A DNA stretch of 64,000 nt from Flammeovirga sp. OC4 (GTDB lineage: Bacteria > Bacteroidota > Bacteroidia > Cytophagales > Flammeovirgaceae). The translations under genes and the position numbers were made by a program. The notes under the pieces were generated by a model. It made no database searches. It had not been told where the DNA came from and saw nothing but the letters and a program-made list of their open reading frames with translations. The stretch spans positions 35,484 to 99,483 of the forward strand of contig NZ_JTAM01000031.1 of NCBI RefSeq assembly GCF_000812565.1, in the 5' to 3' direction. Within the stretch, counting starts at the first letter, position 1. The number at the start of each line of letters is the position of its first letter. Shown piece by piece: positions 44,358-52,558 of the stretch.

Positions 44358-44978
44358 ATGTCTACATTGGATAAAAAGAAACATTGGGAAAATATTTATG
44401 AAACGAAACCATTGGAAAGTGTAAGCTGGTATCAGCCTACTCCAATTTCCTCTCTGGATTTTATAGAGAGGTCATTTTTAGCTCCTGATGATAAAATCAT
44501 AGATGTTGGTGGGGGAGATAGTTTACTTGTAGATCATTTATTGGAAAAGGGATTTCAAGATATTACCGTTTTAGATATTTCAGGAAAAGCACTACAAAGA
44601 GCAAAGGAAAGATTGGGAGAGAAAACATCAAAAGTAAACTGGATAGAAGCTGATGCGTCTCGTTTTGAATCAGATGAACAGTTTGCTTTCTGGCATGACC
44701 GTGCTGCGTTTCATTTTCTGACTTCTAAAGAAGACATTAATAATTATAAAAATGTAGTTTCAAAAATGATCAAAACAGATGGAGTGCTATTGATTGGTAC
44801 ATTCTCAGAAAATGGACCGGAAAAGTGCAGTGGTATTCCTATTCAACAGTATACTGCAGAAAGCTTGGCTAGATTATTTGAAGATGATTTTGACTTGGTT
44901 AATACACAGATTATAGATCATAAAACACCCTTTGATACATTGCAGAATTTTGTTTTCTGCTGTTTCAGGAAGAAATAA
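44358..44978 (+). CDS. Class I SAM-dependent methyltransferase
   Basis: The 206-residue protein has a Rossmann-type SAM fold: IIDVGGGDSLLVDHLL (motif I, about 46-61), VLDISGKAL (motif II), and WIEADASRF. FWHDRAAFHFL is characteristic of a small family often encoded in Bacteroidota and proteobacteria and annotated as thiopurine-methyltransferase-like or trans-aconitate-like. The methyl acceptor is unknown. It is a single gene, with a possible promoter 42 bp upstream and a terminator after it. Confidence 0.85.
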   Translation: MSTLDKKKHWENIYETKPLESVSWYQPTPISSLDFIERSFLAPDDKIIDVGGGDSLLVDHLLEKGFQDITVLDISGKALQRAKERLGEKTSKVNWIEADASRFESDEQFAFWHDRAAFHFLTSKEDINNYKNVVSKMIKTDGVLLIGTFSENGPEKCSGIPIQQYTAESLARLFEDDFDLVNTQIIDHKTPFDTLQNFVFCCFRKK

Positions 44979-44986
44979 TTCAAAAA

Positions 44987-45020
44987 AAACTCCTTTAGGG
45001 AAAGTCGCCTAAAGGAGTTT
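44987..45020. terminator. Terminator shared by methyltransferase and BLUF genes
   Basis: Thirteen-base arms 44987-44999 and 45008-45020 pair perfectly. The run of eight A before it gives a strong T-run on the minus strand, so it mainly ends the BLUF gene. Confidence 0.85.
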
Positions 45021-45044
45021 AGTCATTATTTTTCTTCATATAAA

Positions 45045-45485
45045 TTAATTAGGTAGGTTCATCTGTAACTCAGAAAACCCCTGATATGTTTTAAGTAATT
45101 CTATGACATAATGATTTTTTCCTTTTAGGTAATGTTCTAGTGGTAAACTTTGGTCATATTCTTTTATAAAACCGGCATCCTCCAAATCTTCCCAAAGGAT
45201 TTCTTTAAAGGCCATTGACCAAGTGTTGAAATTTCTCTCCTCAATGGTTCCAGAATAGATTTTTTGAACACTTTTATGACGGTCATCTCTTTTGATTTTA
45301 GCGTATAACTCTTCTACAACACTTTCATCTCCTTCAAGTACTTGAATGAATTTATCTTCTAGTAAGACTAACAGTCCTGTTAGTTGCTTGAGGACATTGT
45401 TTTTTCTACTCAAAATAAGTATTTCACGCAATATATCATCATCTAGTGAAACTTCACGAGTGCTTACATAACATAGGCAATACAT
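45045..45485 (-). CDS. Single-domain BLUF blue-light sensor
   Basis: The 146-residue protein is a BLUF domain plus a short tail. Key residues are present: Y6, N30 and Q48 around the flavin, and W89/M91 in WSMAF. Other conserved parts are LTGLLV (35-40), FIQVLEG (46-52) and RDDRH (66-70). BLUF proteins bind FAD and undergo a hydrogen-bond switch under blue light. Short BLUF proteins pass the signal to a separate partner, which is not evident here; the AraC-family gene lies 130 bp upstream on the same strand and could be one. The last 45 residues may cap the flavin domain or contact a partner. Confidence 0.9.
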   Translation of the reverse strand: MYCLCYVSTREVSLDDDILREILILSRKNNVLKQLTGLLVLLEDKFIQVLEGDESVVEELYAKIKRDDRHKSVQKIYSGTIEERNFNTWSMAFKEILWEDLEDAGFIKEYDQSLPLEHYLKGKNHYVIELLKTYQGFSELQMNLPN

Positions 45486-45615
45486 AGTGTTTAACTGGTT
45501 TAATTAGTAAGTAATTGAGAAATAGTTGTTGGAACAATATAATAACTTTGAGTGTTAATCTTTTTCACTATCGTAGGTTAAGTTCTTAATTAAATAGAAT
45601 GTGAAATCTTATCTT

Positions 45616-46608
45616 TTAAAGATTATATTTTATAGAAACTTCTTTTGGGGTAATATTGAATTTTTCTTTAAAGTTTTCTGAAAAGTTTGAAAGGCTTTTA
45701 TAACCAAAATGTCTTGCCACATCAGATACAGAAACTTGCTGATTTTCCAACATTTTATAGGCCAATTCAAGACGATAATTGGAATGAAAACGAGGGATTG
45801 TAGTGCCAAATACACTACCGAAATCTCTTTTAAGTTTTGAAACCGAAACACCATACTTTTCGGCAATAGAAGTTAGAGAAGGGGTATTGTCATAAAGAGC
45901 AGTTAATTCTTCTTTGATCATTTGCATTCTTTTGATGTCCTCAATATGGAGATTGTTATTTCTCTGACTTTGATTCTCCCTCCTGATGATCTGATCTAGA
46001 AAAAGTCCTGTAGCTTCAACGGATCTCGCTAAAATCAAACTATTTTTCAGAGGAGGAGTCATTTCATCATTTAGACTGAAGAGGTCATCAATAAGAAGAT
46101 TGATTTTTGGAGATGAAATTTCATATATCACCCAAGGGTTGGCTGGATCAAAAACTTTTCCAATATGCACTTTCATATGTGACATGTAATTATTGAAATA
46201 GTCTTCAGATATTCTTACAGTTACCCATTTGCTATTATCTCTTTTTTTGGCCTTCATATTCAAGAAAATACTTGTACTCTGCATACTCATCATAGTGACG
46301 AGTTCTGTTGGTTTTTGATTTTCTTCAGGTGTTTTTGGAGAGACACTCCCTTTGTATTCAAACTGAAAATAGATGTACTTTTTTTCCCCTTGATCACTCA
46401 ACACATCAACTTCTATATCACTTTTATACCTTACACTATGTATCCCAATTTCAATCCCGTTAAAAGGTAAAAACCATTCATAGTATAGTTCCACTAAATG
46501 ATTATTAATATGTAACGTATTTTCTTTAGAAGGCTCTTTACCCAATCTGTCAGCAAGCTGTTCTGCTACCTCTGCAACCGAACCTGTATGTATTGTGATT
46601 TTCTCCAT
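45616..46608 (-). CDS. AraC-family transcription regulator
   Basis: The AraC-type DNA-binding domain fills the last 100 residues: SIAEKYGVSVSKLKRDFGSVFG is the first helix-turn-helix and VSVSDVARHFGYKSLSNFSENFK the second, followed by ITPKE. The first 200 or so residues are an unrecognised ligand-binding or dimerisation domain. An upstream in-frame start at 46752 adds 48 residues with no conserved content. The ATG at 46608 is preferred and gives the common MEKITIHTGS start. The gene is divergent from the DUF1254/DUF1214 gene, with 156 bp between, which it probably controls. Confidence 0.85.
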   Translation of the reverse strand: MEKITIHTGSVAEVAEQLADRLGKEPSKENTLHINNHLVELYYEWFLPFNGIEIGIHSVRYKSDIEVDVLSDQGEKKYIYFQFEYKGSVSPKTPEENQKPTELVTMMSMQSTSIFLNMKAKKRDNSKWVTVRISEDYFNNYMSHMKVHIGKVFDPANPWVIYEISSPKINLLIDDLFSLNDEMTPPLKNSLILARSVEATGLFLDQIIRRENQSQRNNNLHIEDIKRMQMIKEELTALYDNTPSLTSIAEKYGVSVSKLKRDFGSVFGTTIPRFHSNYRLELAYKMLENQQVSVSDVARHFGYKSLSNFSENFKEKFNITPKEVSIKYNL

Positions 46609-46764
46609 AAATGTGCAATGACTCATTAATTCAATATGAAAATACAACAAAAAATGAGACATCAATAGGAATTGAACTAACAGCGATACCCTTTGAACTA
46701 ATGAAAGTAATCTAATGTGCTGATTGGAGGGTTTAAGTAGAATGTAAATCAATCCAATATTAAA

Positions 46765-48273
46765 ATGAAAAAGAAAATACTAGAGGTATTAGGTACCGCA
46801 TTATTGCTACAGTCAGGAATTCAATCAGCATTTGCTCAGGTCCCCCTATCAGAAGCGACATTAGAAGGTGATGAAATCATCGAAACAGTTTATGGAAATA
46901 TTGAGTTGGAACACAACTTCATCACAAAAGGAGAGCAGGAATTGTTTGATATTATGGACTTCCAGCGTGCTTCTCAAGCCTATATTTGGTCTACGCCAAT
47001 TGTTTCTATGAAAACATGGGGGCTTCAGGAAGATAAAGCTTACGATGTTGCGGGGTTAGAAAACTTTGTGGTTTTAAAATCTTTGAAGGAGAAAAGAGGT
47101 ATTGTAACCGGCAACCTTACTACGCCTTACATTTTTACTTTTTCCAATTTGAAAGATGGAGCAGTGAAGTTGCAATATCCTAAAGGAATGACAGCAGGTG
47201 GTTTTCTGGATTTATGGCAGAGACCGGTGGCGGATTTAGGTTTGACGGGTCCTGATAAAGGAAAAGGTGGAACTTATATTATCTGCGGTCCCAATGATGA
47301 TCCAACGAATTATGAAGGACAAGCTGATTTTATTGTTCAATCGGCTACAAATAATTTCTTTATCGGATTAAGAATATTAGCAGAAGATCCTAAAGCAGTA
47401 GAGACTTTTAAAAATGAATTAAAATTAGGGAAGGTAAACGCACCATTGAAAGATGCTACTTTTGCTGAAGATAAAGATGTAGAATGGTCAGCAACTGCAC
47501 CAAGAGGGTTGGCTTATTGGGAAACTTTACACACCATCATTAATGAAGAGCCAGTAAGAGAACAGGACAAAGCTTGGATTGCGATGTTGAAACCAATAGG
47601 TGTAGAAATTGGCAAACCTTTTAACCCGACAAAAAAGCAAGAAGAGATTTTAGTAAAAGCGGGAAATATGGGAGAGTTGATGTTGAGAAATCTTCAAACT
47701 AACCCTCGTTTCAGTACACCTTACTGGGAAGGTACCAACTGGTACAAATCGTTTGATTTCAATATTCCTCAGAGTAATGAAATGATGGTTTACCTCGATG
47801 AAAGAGCGGTTTGGTATTATGAAGCTGTCAGTTCTACGAAAGGAATGGTGGAACCTTCTCCAGGGTATGGTCAGATCTATATGACATCAAAAAGAGATGA
47901 AAACGGTGAGTTATTAAGGGCTGATAAAACGTACAAGTTGCACGTGCCAGCAGATGTTCCTGTTGATCAGTTTTGGTCAGTGACGTTGTACTCTGAAAAT
48001 ACACGTAGACCTTATGACAATGGTGGACAAGAAATTTCAGATGTAGGTATAAATTCAAGAAGAACTGATGTGACGTATAATGAAGATGGTTCAATAGATC
48101 TTTACATAGGTGCTGAGTGTCCCAAAGGTGTTAATCCAGCTAACTATCTAAAAACTGTCGGTAATGATGGATGGTTTATTTACTTCCGTCTTTACGCTCC
48201 AAGAGAAGCATTTTTCAATAAGTCTTTCCAATTAGATGACTGGGAAGTGGTGACTACTGGTTTAAGCAAGTAA
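46765..48273 (+). CDS. Exported DUF1254/DUF1214 protein
   Basis: The 502-residue protein starts with a signal peptide (about 25 residues, cleavage near SAFAQ). DUF1254 follows (about 45-200, FDIMDFQRASQAYIWSTPIV region), then DUF1214 in the C-terminal third (EDGSIDLYIG and WFIYFRLYAPREAFF). The pair of domains is widespread; the function is poorly known. Its divergent AraC-type neighbour suggests ligand-controlled expression. The product is probably periplasmic. A terminator follows. Confidence 0.85.
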   Translation: MKKKILEVLGTALLLQSGIQSAFAQVPLSEATLEGDEIIETVYGNIELEHNFITKGEQELFDIMDFQRASQAYIWSTPIVSMKTWGLQEDKAYDVAGLENFVVLKSLKEKRGIVTGNLTTPYIFTFSNLKDGAVKLQYPKGMTAGGFLDLWQRPVADLGLTGPDKGKGGTYIICGPNDDPTNYEGQADFIVQSATNNFFIGLRILAEDPKAVETFKNELKLGKVNAPLKDATFAEDKDVEWSATAPRGLAYWETLHTIINEEPVREQDKAWIAMLKPIGVEIGKPFNPTKKQEEILVKAGNMGELMLRNLQTNPRFSTPYWEGTNWYKSFDFNIPQSNEMMVYLDERAVWYYEAVSSTKGMVEPSPGYGQIYMTSKRDENGELLRADKTYKLHVPADVPVDQFWSVTLYSENTRRPYDNGGQEISDVGINSRRTDVTYNEDGSIDLYIGAECPKGVNPANYLKTVGNDGWFIYFRLYAPREAFFNKSFQLDDWEVVTTGLSK

Positions 48274-48363
48274 GTATTAGCTTTTATTCTTTACCCAACT
48301 ACATTTATTATTCTTATCATTTTTATATGCAAAAACTTAAAAATGATAAAGTTAAGTAAAATA

Positions 48364-48392
48364 AAAGGAGAGATTTTTTAAGTCTCTCCTTT
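48364..48392. terminator. Bidirectional terminator between DUF1254 and surface-repeat genes
   Basis: Arms 48364-48373 and 48383-48392 pair perfectly over 10 bp. TTTGTTTTTAT follows on the plus strand and an A-rich tract precedes it. Confidence 0.8.
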
Positions 48393-48417
48393 GTTTTTAT
48401 AATGCTTTGTCTAATTC

Positions 48418-49485
48418 TTAGAAAGTAAAATTCAAACCTGCTTGACCACCTACCCAAATAGCTGTTCTAGTTCCATGGTCTGAAGTTTCATCATAGAATG
48501 CATGTTCTGGAACATCTAAAGTACCAGCAGTTTCATTACCATTTAATTTGTAATCAGTAGTGTAAACATTCAATGAAGGACCAGCATAGATGCTGATATT
48601 TTTTGCCAATTTCACTTGAACATTCAAATCAGCTTTGTTTAATAAGTTCAGACCAGTGTCTTTCCAAGTATTATCGTGTACAACTTGGTTAGCAGAAAGG
48701 TCTAATGCTAAGTTTACTCTTTTTGCTAGTTCAAGTTGAGTACCAAAACCAGCACCAAAAGTATTGACATTTTTGTCGTTATATTGAGTATAACCTGCTT
48801 TGAAGATTGTATAGAATTTTTGCGTACCCATCTTGAAGTTTACATTACCCCATACTGTTTCTCCTACACCCACTTCTACCGCATAGTATCCGTTTTTTAC
48901 CACGTTAATCAAACCAATTGGAGTACCTTTAGCTCCATCTTTTACGACGTTGATTAAACCAATTTGAGCACCATTTAAGCTATCAGTATAGTTTACTAAA
49001 CCTACTTGAGCACCTTTGAGGTTGCCTCTTACTGTATTGATCAAACCAATTTGAGCACCATTCATGTCGCCACCAGAAATATTGGAGATACCAGAAATTT
49101 GAGCACCATTTACTTCATTATTTGTATAGTTATTGATACCTGCTAATTGCAAACCTCTAGCTGAAGAAGTATTTAAGTTGGTAATACCAGAAATAACAAG
49201 CCCGTTGCTTTCGCCTCTTGTAACGTTTGTAATGCCCGCTATTTGACCACCTCTTACATCTCCATTATTAACATTAGCAATACCTCCCAGCTCAAAGTAA
49301 TTAACACCACCATTAACACCCCAAAGCACATTGAAAGATCCATCACTTGCTACTTGTGTATTTGTACCGTTAATTCCTAAAGGGTATAAAAATGAAATTT
49401 GAAAAGGTCTCGAATTTTTCTCTTGAGCAAAAACAGATGATGTGATGAATAAAAATGCGAAAAGGTTAAAAATTAGATTTTTCAT
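48418..49485 (-). CDS. Outer-membrane protein with tandem surface repeats
   Basis: The 355-residue protein has a signal peptide (ending near SVFAQ) and a central array of about ten repeats of 16-20 residues. The consensus is roughly G-x-Q-I/L-x-G-I/L-x-N, for example GGQIAGITNV, GLQLAGINNY, GAQISGISNI and GAQIGLINVV. These resemble the LA_2272-type surface repeats, which I recall from family lists. The C-terminal 130 residues are a membrane beta-barrel-like part, ending in FNF/LNFTF with a terminal Phe as in outer-membrane proteins. Function is unknown. The gene is single with a shared terminator; 248 bp separate it from the next minus-strand gene on the right. Confidence 0.82.
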   Translation of the reverse strand: MKNLIFNLFAFLFITSSVFAQEKNSRPFQISFLYPLGINGTNTQVASDGSFNVLWGVNGGVNYFELGGIANVNNGDVRGGQIAGITNVTRGESNGLVISGITNLNTSSARGLQLAGINNYTNNEVNGAQISGISNISGGDMNGAQIGLINTVRGNLKGAQVGLVNYTDSLNGAQIGLINVVKDGAKGTPIGLINVVKNGYYAVEVGVGETVWGNVNFKMGTQKFYTIFKAGYTQYNDKNVNTFGAGFGTQLELAKRVNLALDLSANQVVHDNTWKDTGLNLLNKADLNVQVKLAKNISIYAGPSLNVYTTDYKLNGNETAGTLDVPEHAFYDETSDHGTRTAIWVGGQAGLNFTF

Positions 49486-49675
49486 TTGATTATATATTTA
49501 GATATTTTTTGTTTCGAATTAATTGGAATAGGAGGCTGACTTCACTTGACGTCATGAGTAGAAGTCTTTTTTCCTGCTTCCGGTATAATGACCCGTGTTT
49601 GAAGGTTTACCCCTATTCTTTTTTGAAAAAAAATCTAATTATTTTTTAATCAGATGAAAATGAATGATTTATAAT

Positions 49676-49712
49676 GAAAAAGAGGCCGGTTATTTTTCAA
49701 TAACCGGCCTCT
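49676..49712 (-). terminator. Terminator of the chalcone-isomerase-like gene
   Basis: Arms 49681-49694 and 49699-49712 give a 14-bp perfect stem with a 4-nt loop, followed on the minus strand by CTCTTTTTC. Confidence 0.9.
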
Positions 49713-49733
49713 AATTGTCAATTGTTTCTTTGT

Positions 49734-50453
49734 TTACATAGAAAGAAGGCTTTCTCTTAATGATGCATCAATTGGAGTATTTCCCAAATAGATGTTCATT
49801 AGAGCTTTTTTGAATGCTTTATTATCAGTTTTGAATAGTTGCTCTCCGTTTTTGAAGAGAGTTACTTGATTGTTCTTACTGATAATTCTGAAGTGGTCGC
49901 CTTTTTCAATCAAATCACCAAAAGAGGCAATGTATTCTTTAATATCATCACTGATACTATCTACATTTCCTAAGTTCGATTTGTTGAAAGCTTCACCAAA
50001 TAGTTTTTCTACTGTTGTCACTTGAGAAGTTATGATTTTATCATGTTTTCTTAAGTCAGAAATAAACTGTTTTTCATCAGCAGAAGCATTAAGATCTGCT
50101 TTTAGATCTTTGGCGTATGCTGTTTTGATTTTTTTGACAGTAGTTTCAGATTGTAAGTAATTAGAAGTCATTACAAGGTCAATTACTTTTAAATCATCAC
50201 TGTAGATTAAACTAATGGCATCATCTGTTGGTTGTTCAACATACAAAGCACAAGAGAATACTTTTTTTAGCCCCTTTGAGAATGAACCATAACCATTACT
50301 TTGTAATGATTGGTTACTGACATTTATTTTCTCAGGAAATTCAACCTCATTAAAAAAGTCAGTTTTGAAAGTAGGTTGGTCTTGTGCGTGAAGTTGAAGT
50401 GAAATGAATAATAAAACAATGCTTAGAAAGTTAAGACGATAAACATTTTTCAT
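49734..50453 (-). CDS. Exported chalcone-isomerase-like protein
   Basis: The 239-residue protein has a signal peptide ending LQLHAQ. The mature part matches the bacterial chalcone-isomerase-like family: GYGSFSKGLKKVFSCALYVE near 54-73, DLVMTSNYLQSETTVKKIKTAY in the middle, and YLGNTPIDASLRESLL at the end. Plant-type catalytic residues are not expected in this family; bacterial members may bind fatty acids or be envelope proteins of unknown role. It is divergent from the DoxX-like gene across a region packed with TTGTTTAAA motifs. Confidence 0.82.
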   Translation of the reverse strand: MKNVYRLNFLSIVLLFISLQLHAQDQPTFKTDFFNEVEFPEKINVSNQSLQSNGYGSFSKGLKKVFSCALYVEQPTDDAISLIYSDDLKVIDLVMTSNYLQSETTVKKIKTAYAKDLKADLNASADEKQFISDLRKHDKIITSQVTTVEKLFGEAFNKSNLGNVDSISDDIKEYIASFGDLIEKGDHFRIISKNNQVTLFKNGEQLFKTDNKAFKKALMNIYLGNTPIDASLRESLLSM

Positions 50454-50529
50454 GGAAGTTCACTTTTTATTTAAAAAATGGAGTTAATTCAAACGCAAAA
50501 TCCAAATATTATATAACTATTCAAAGAAA

Positions 50530-50625
50530 AAATTAAACAATAATGTTAATGTTGTTGTATGTTTAAACGAATGTTGTTTAAATTTTTTGAATTGTAATTT
50601 CATTATACTAATATTGTTTAAACAA
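50530..50625. promoter_or_regulatory. Cluster of TTGTTTAAA motifs in a divergent promoter region
   Basis: Copies or halves occur at 50532-50541 (inverted), 50561-50568, 50574-50582 and 50614-50625. The last is a perfect 12-bp palindrome ttgtttaaacaa. More TTTG-rich sequence follows to 50677. It lies between the chalcone-isomerase-like and DoxX genes and could bind one regulator for both. Confidence 0.45.
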
Positions 50626-50707
50626 ATAAATTACAAACAAATATTGTTTTTGTTTGAATTTGTAATGTATACTGTTTGAAAAATAAAATTCAATAATACC
50701 GTAAGTC

Positions 50708-51118
50708 ATGGAAAATCAATCATTTGTGCAAAATAAGTCACTTGTTTCAGAAGGAAAAGTTACAACGGTTATTCGATATTTACTTGCTGTTATGATGATC
50801 GTTTTTGGATTAAACAAATTTTTGAATTTTATACCAATGCCTCCTGCTAGTGAGGAAGTTGCACAAGTTTTTGGCTCATTAATGCTGATGGGAGTCTTAC
50901 CAATCGTAGGAATTATTGAGGTTGTTGGTGGATTGTTATTGGCAACTAAGAAAGCCGTTCCTGCTACATTAGTAGTTTTAGGAGCAGTAGGATTCAACGC
51001 ATTTTTATTCCATGCAACACTTGATCCTGCTGGAATTGGCGGTGCAACATTCTTTTTGGGAATGGTTATTTATTTGGCTTACGCTTATAGATCTAAATTT
51101 GCCCCACTCTTTAAATAA
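50708..51118 (+). CDS. DoxX-like four-helix membrane protein
   Basis: The 136-residue protein has a short N-terminal cytoplasmic segment and four hydrophobic helices, at about 20-38, 55-78, 80-98 and 105-125. It matches the DoxX family in pattern and in the conserved FGLNKF and GIIEVVGGLLL segments. DoxX-type proteins are linked to quinone-related redox or stress systems, but the role is uncertain. It is divergent from the chalcone-isomerase-like gene and ends at a terminator. The TTTG/TACTGTTTG pair at 50649-50677 is a possible promoter. Confidence 0.82.
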   Translation: MENQSFVQNKSLVSEGKVTTVIRYLLAVMMIVFGLNKFLNFIPMPPASEEVAQVFGSLMLMGVLPIVGIIEVVGGLLLATKKAVPATLVVLGAVGFNAFLFHATLDPAGIGGATFFLGMVIYLAYAYRSKFAPLFK

Positions 51119-51202
51119 GAGCATAATGTGATATGCATTTGTTCGTATACTAAAAAATATACTTTTACCTTAAGTTTAAACTTGAAGTTTTTAACCCATT
51201 CG

Positions 51203-51232
51203 AAGAGTAGTTTTATACTACTCTTTTTTTGT
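51203..51232 (+). terminator. Terminator of the DoxX-like gene
   Basis: Arms 51203-51211 and 51217-51225 form a 9-bp stem with a 5-nt loop followed by seven T. Confidence 0.85.
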
Positions 51233-51383
51233 ATGTCTACTCACAACCCTTGGAATAGTATGGTATAGAGGAGGCATATTAATTAAATTAAGGGCAATTT
51301 CAAGTATAGATTCGAATTTATATAGTATATTCTCACCTTACTTTATACCTTTACTTACGAGTATAACAAGTATCGAGAGTTGA

Positions 51384-52529
51384 ATGCGTAATATTTTAAA
51401 AGAATATTTCTTACTTTTTTCCATTACTTTATTTGGAGTATGTGCGTATGGGCAAACCGCTAAATCAGAGTTAGCTTTGGCCATCACAATTGACAGTGCA
51501 ATCTATCATAGAGATGGAGGAATTGTTGATCAATGGATCAATTATGAAGTTTTCACTCAAAGGGTATTCAAAAGCTTACATAGACGGTCTACTGATTGGA
51601 AAGATTATGCAGAAGTATTTAAGCAGGAGTTAAGGTTAGGAGAATTATTAGTAGAACAAATTGGTACAGATGGAGAATTGTCATTTGTAAAAGTTTTAGA
51701 AGATTCAGACGGCAATGTAAACTTATTATACCGAGATTTAAAAGGAGATGGTTGGCTAGATTATAATGAGATGTTGTTAGTCAAAAATCACCTGAATCAA
51801 TGGAATATTGTTGATATTTATTTTTATTCTGGAGGAGGATATTTTTCGGATATTGTAGCCGCAATGTTGGCCAATGAAAACCCAGATTTAGTACAGAATA
51901 CTTCTTATAGAAACTCATTATTGAAAGTGATAGATCTTTTTGGGTATAATCAAGAGGGGCTATATGGAAGTACAATTTCTGAATATGATTCGCTTTCTTC
52001 CTTTTTCCAAAAACAGAAAAATACACAAATCGCATTAATTCAAGCCCATGCATTGCAAGGTAATATTTCAGAGATGGAGTCTCTCAAAAATACCTATTTA
52101 CAGCAATATCCTGATGATAAAAGTATCCGTTTGATTCTAATGGATATTTATGGTTCATTGGATAATTACGAAATGGCAAAAGTAATGCTAGATGAATTAT
52201 CTCAATTAATAGGAGGTGATGAATACCTTTCGTTGCGTGAAGCTGAAATTCTTTTATCATGGAATAAAACAGCAAAAGCGAAAAAGGTATTAAAAAAGAT
52301 TATTAAGTCTGAGAATTTTGTGACGGATGCACGACTACTATTAGTGGATGCTTATTATTCGGAACAGAATTATAAAGGAATGCTCGAAGAGGTAGTAAAG
52401 GTATCCGATGTAGTGGGAGTTGCTATTGAGGAAATATTATCCAAAGACAATTACGAGCAGTTTTATAGTTCTCCTGATTGGCAGAAGTGGAAAAAACAGA
52501 ACAAAAAAAAAAGTCATGATTTAAAATAA
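51384..52529 (+). CDS. Exported TPR-like protein
   Basis: The 381-residue protein has a signal peptide ending near VCAYGQ. The first half is mixed alpha/beta and resembles lipase/PDZ-less peptidase-associated regions seen in Bacteroidota (LLYRDLKGDGWLDYNEM, YFYSGGGYFSDIVA). The second half has helical tetratricopeptide-like repeats, for example LRLILMDIYGSLDNYEMAKVMLDEL and an AKAKKVLKKIIKSE helix. A periplasmic scaffold role is possible; no enzyme motif is seen. Its stop codon is embedded in the terminator hairpin shared with alanine dehydrogenase. Confidence 0.72.
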   Translation: MRNILKEYFLLFSITLFGVCAYGQTAKSELALAITIDSAIYHRDGGIVDQWINYEVFTQRVFKSLHRRSTDWKDYAEVFKQELRLGELLVEQIGTDGELSFVKVLEDSDGNVNLLYRDLKGDGWLDYNEMLLVKNHLNQWNIVDIYFYSGGGYFSDIVAAMLANENPDLVQNTSYRNSLLKVIDLFGYNQEGLYGSTISEYDSLSSFFQKQKNTQIALIQAHALQGNISEMESLKNTYLQQYPDDKSIRLILMDIYGSLDNYEMAKVMLDELSQLIGGDEYLSLREAEILLSWNKTAKAKKVLKKIIKSENFVTDARLLLVDAYYSEQNYKGMLEEVVKVSDVVGVAIEEILSKDNYEQFYSSPDWQKWKKQNKKKSHDLK

Positions 52530-52539
52530 AATCATGACT
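52512..52539. terminator. Bidirectional terminator overlapping the TPR stop codon
   Basis: Arms 52512-52522 and 52529-52539 pair perfectly over 11 bp. The left arm is the last codons of the TPR gene and its stop lies in the loop. T-tracts flank both sides, so it also ends the convergent ald gene. Confidence 0.85.
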
Positions 52540-52558
52540 TTTTTATGCAAGTTGAAAA

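Noticed and set aside
46609..46752. 48-residue N-terminal extension of the AraC-family regulator
   Set aside because: Its hydrophobic, unpatterned sequence and the better start at 46608 argue against it; it also would leave only 12 bp to the divergent gene.
49540..49560. tgacgtca palindrome as a regulatory site
   Set aside because: An isolated 8-bp palindrome is expected by chance at this scale; there is no second copy or clear placement.
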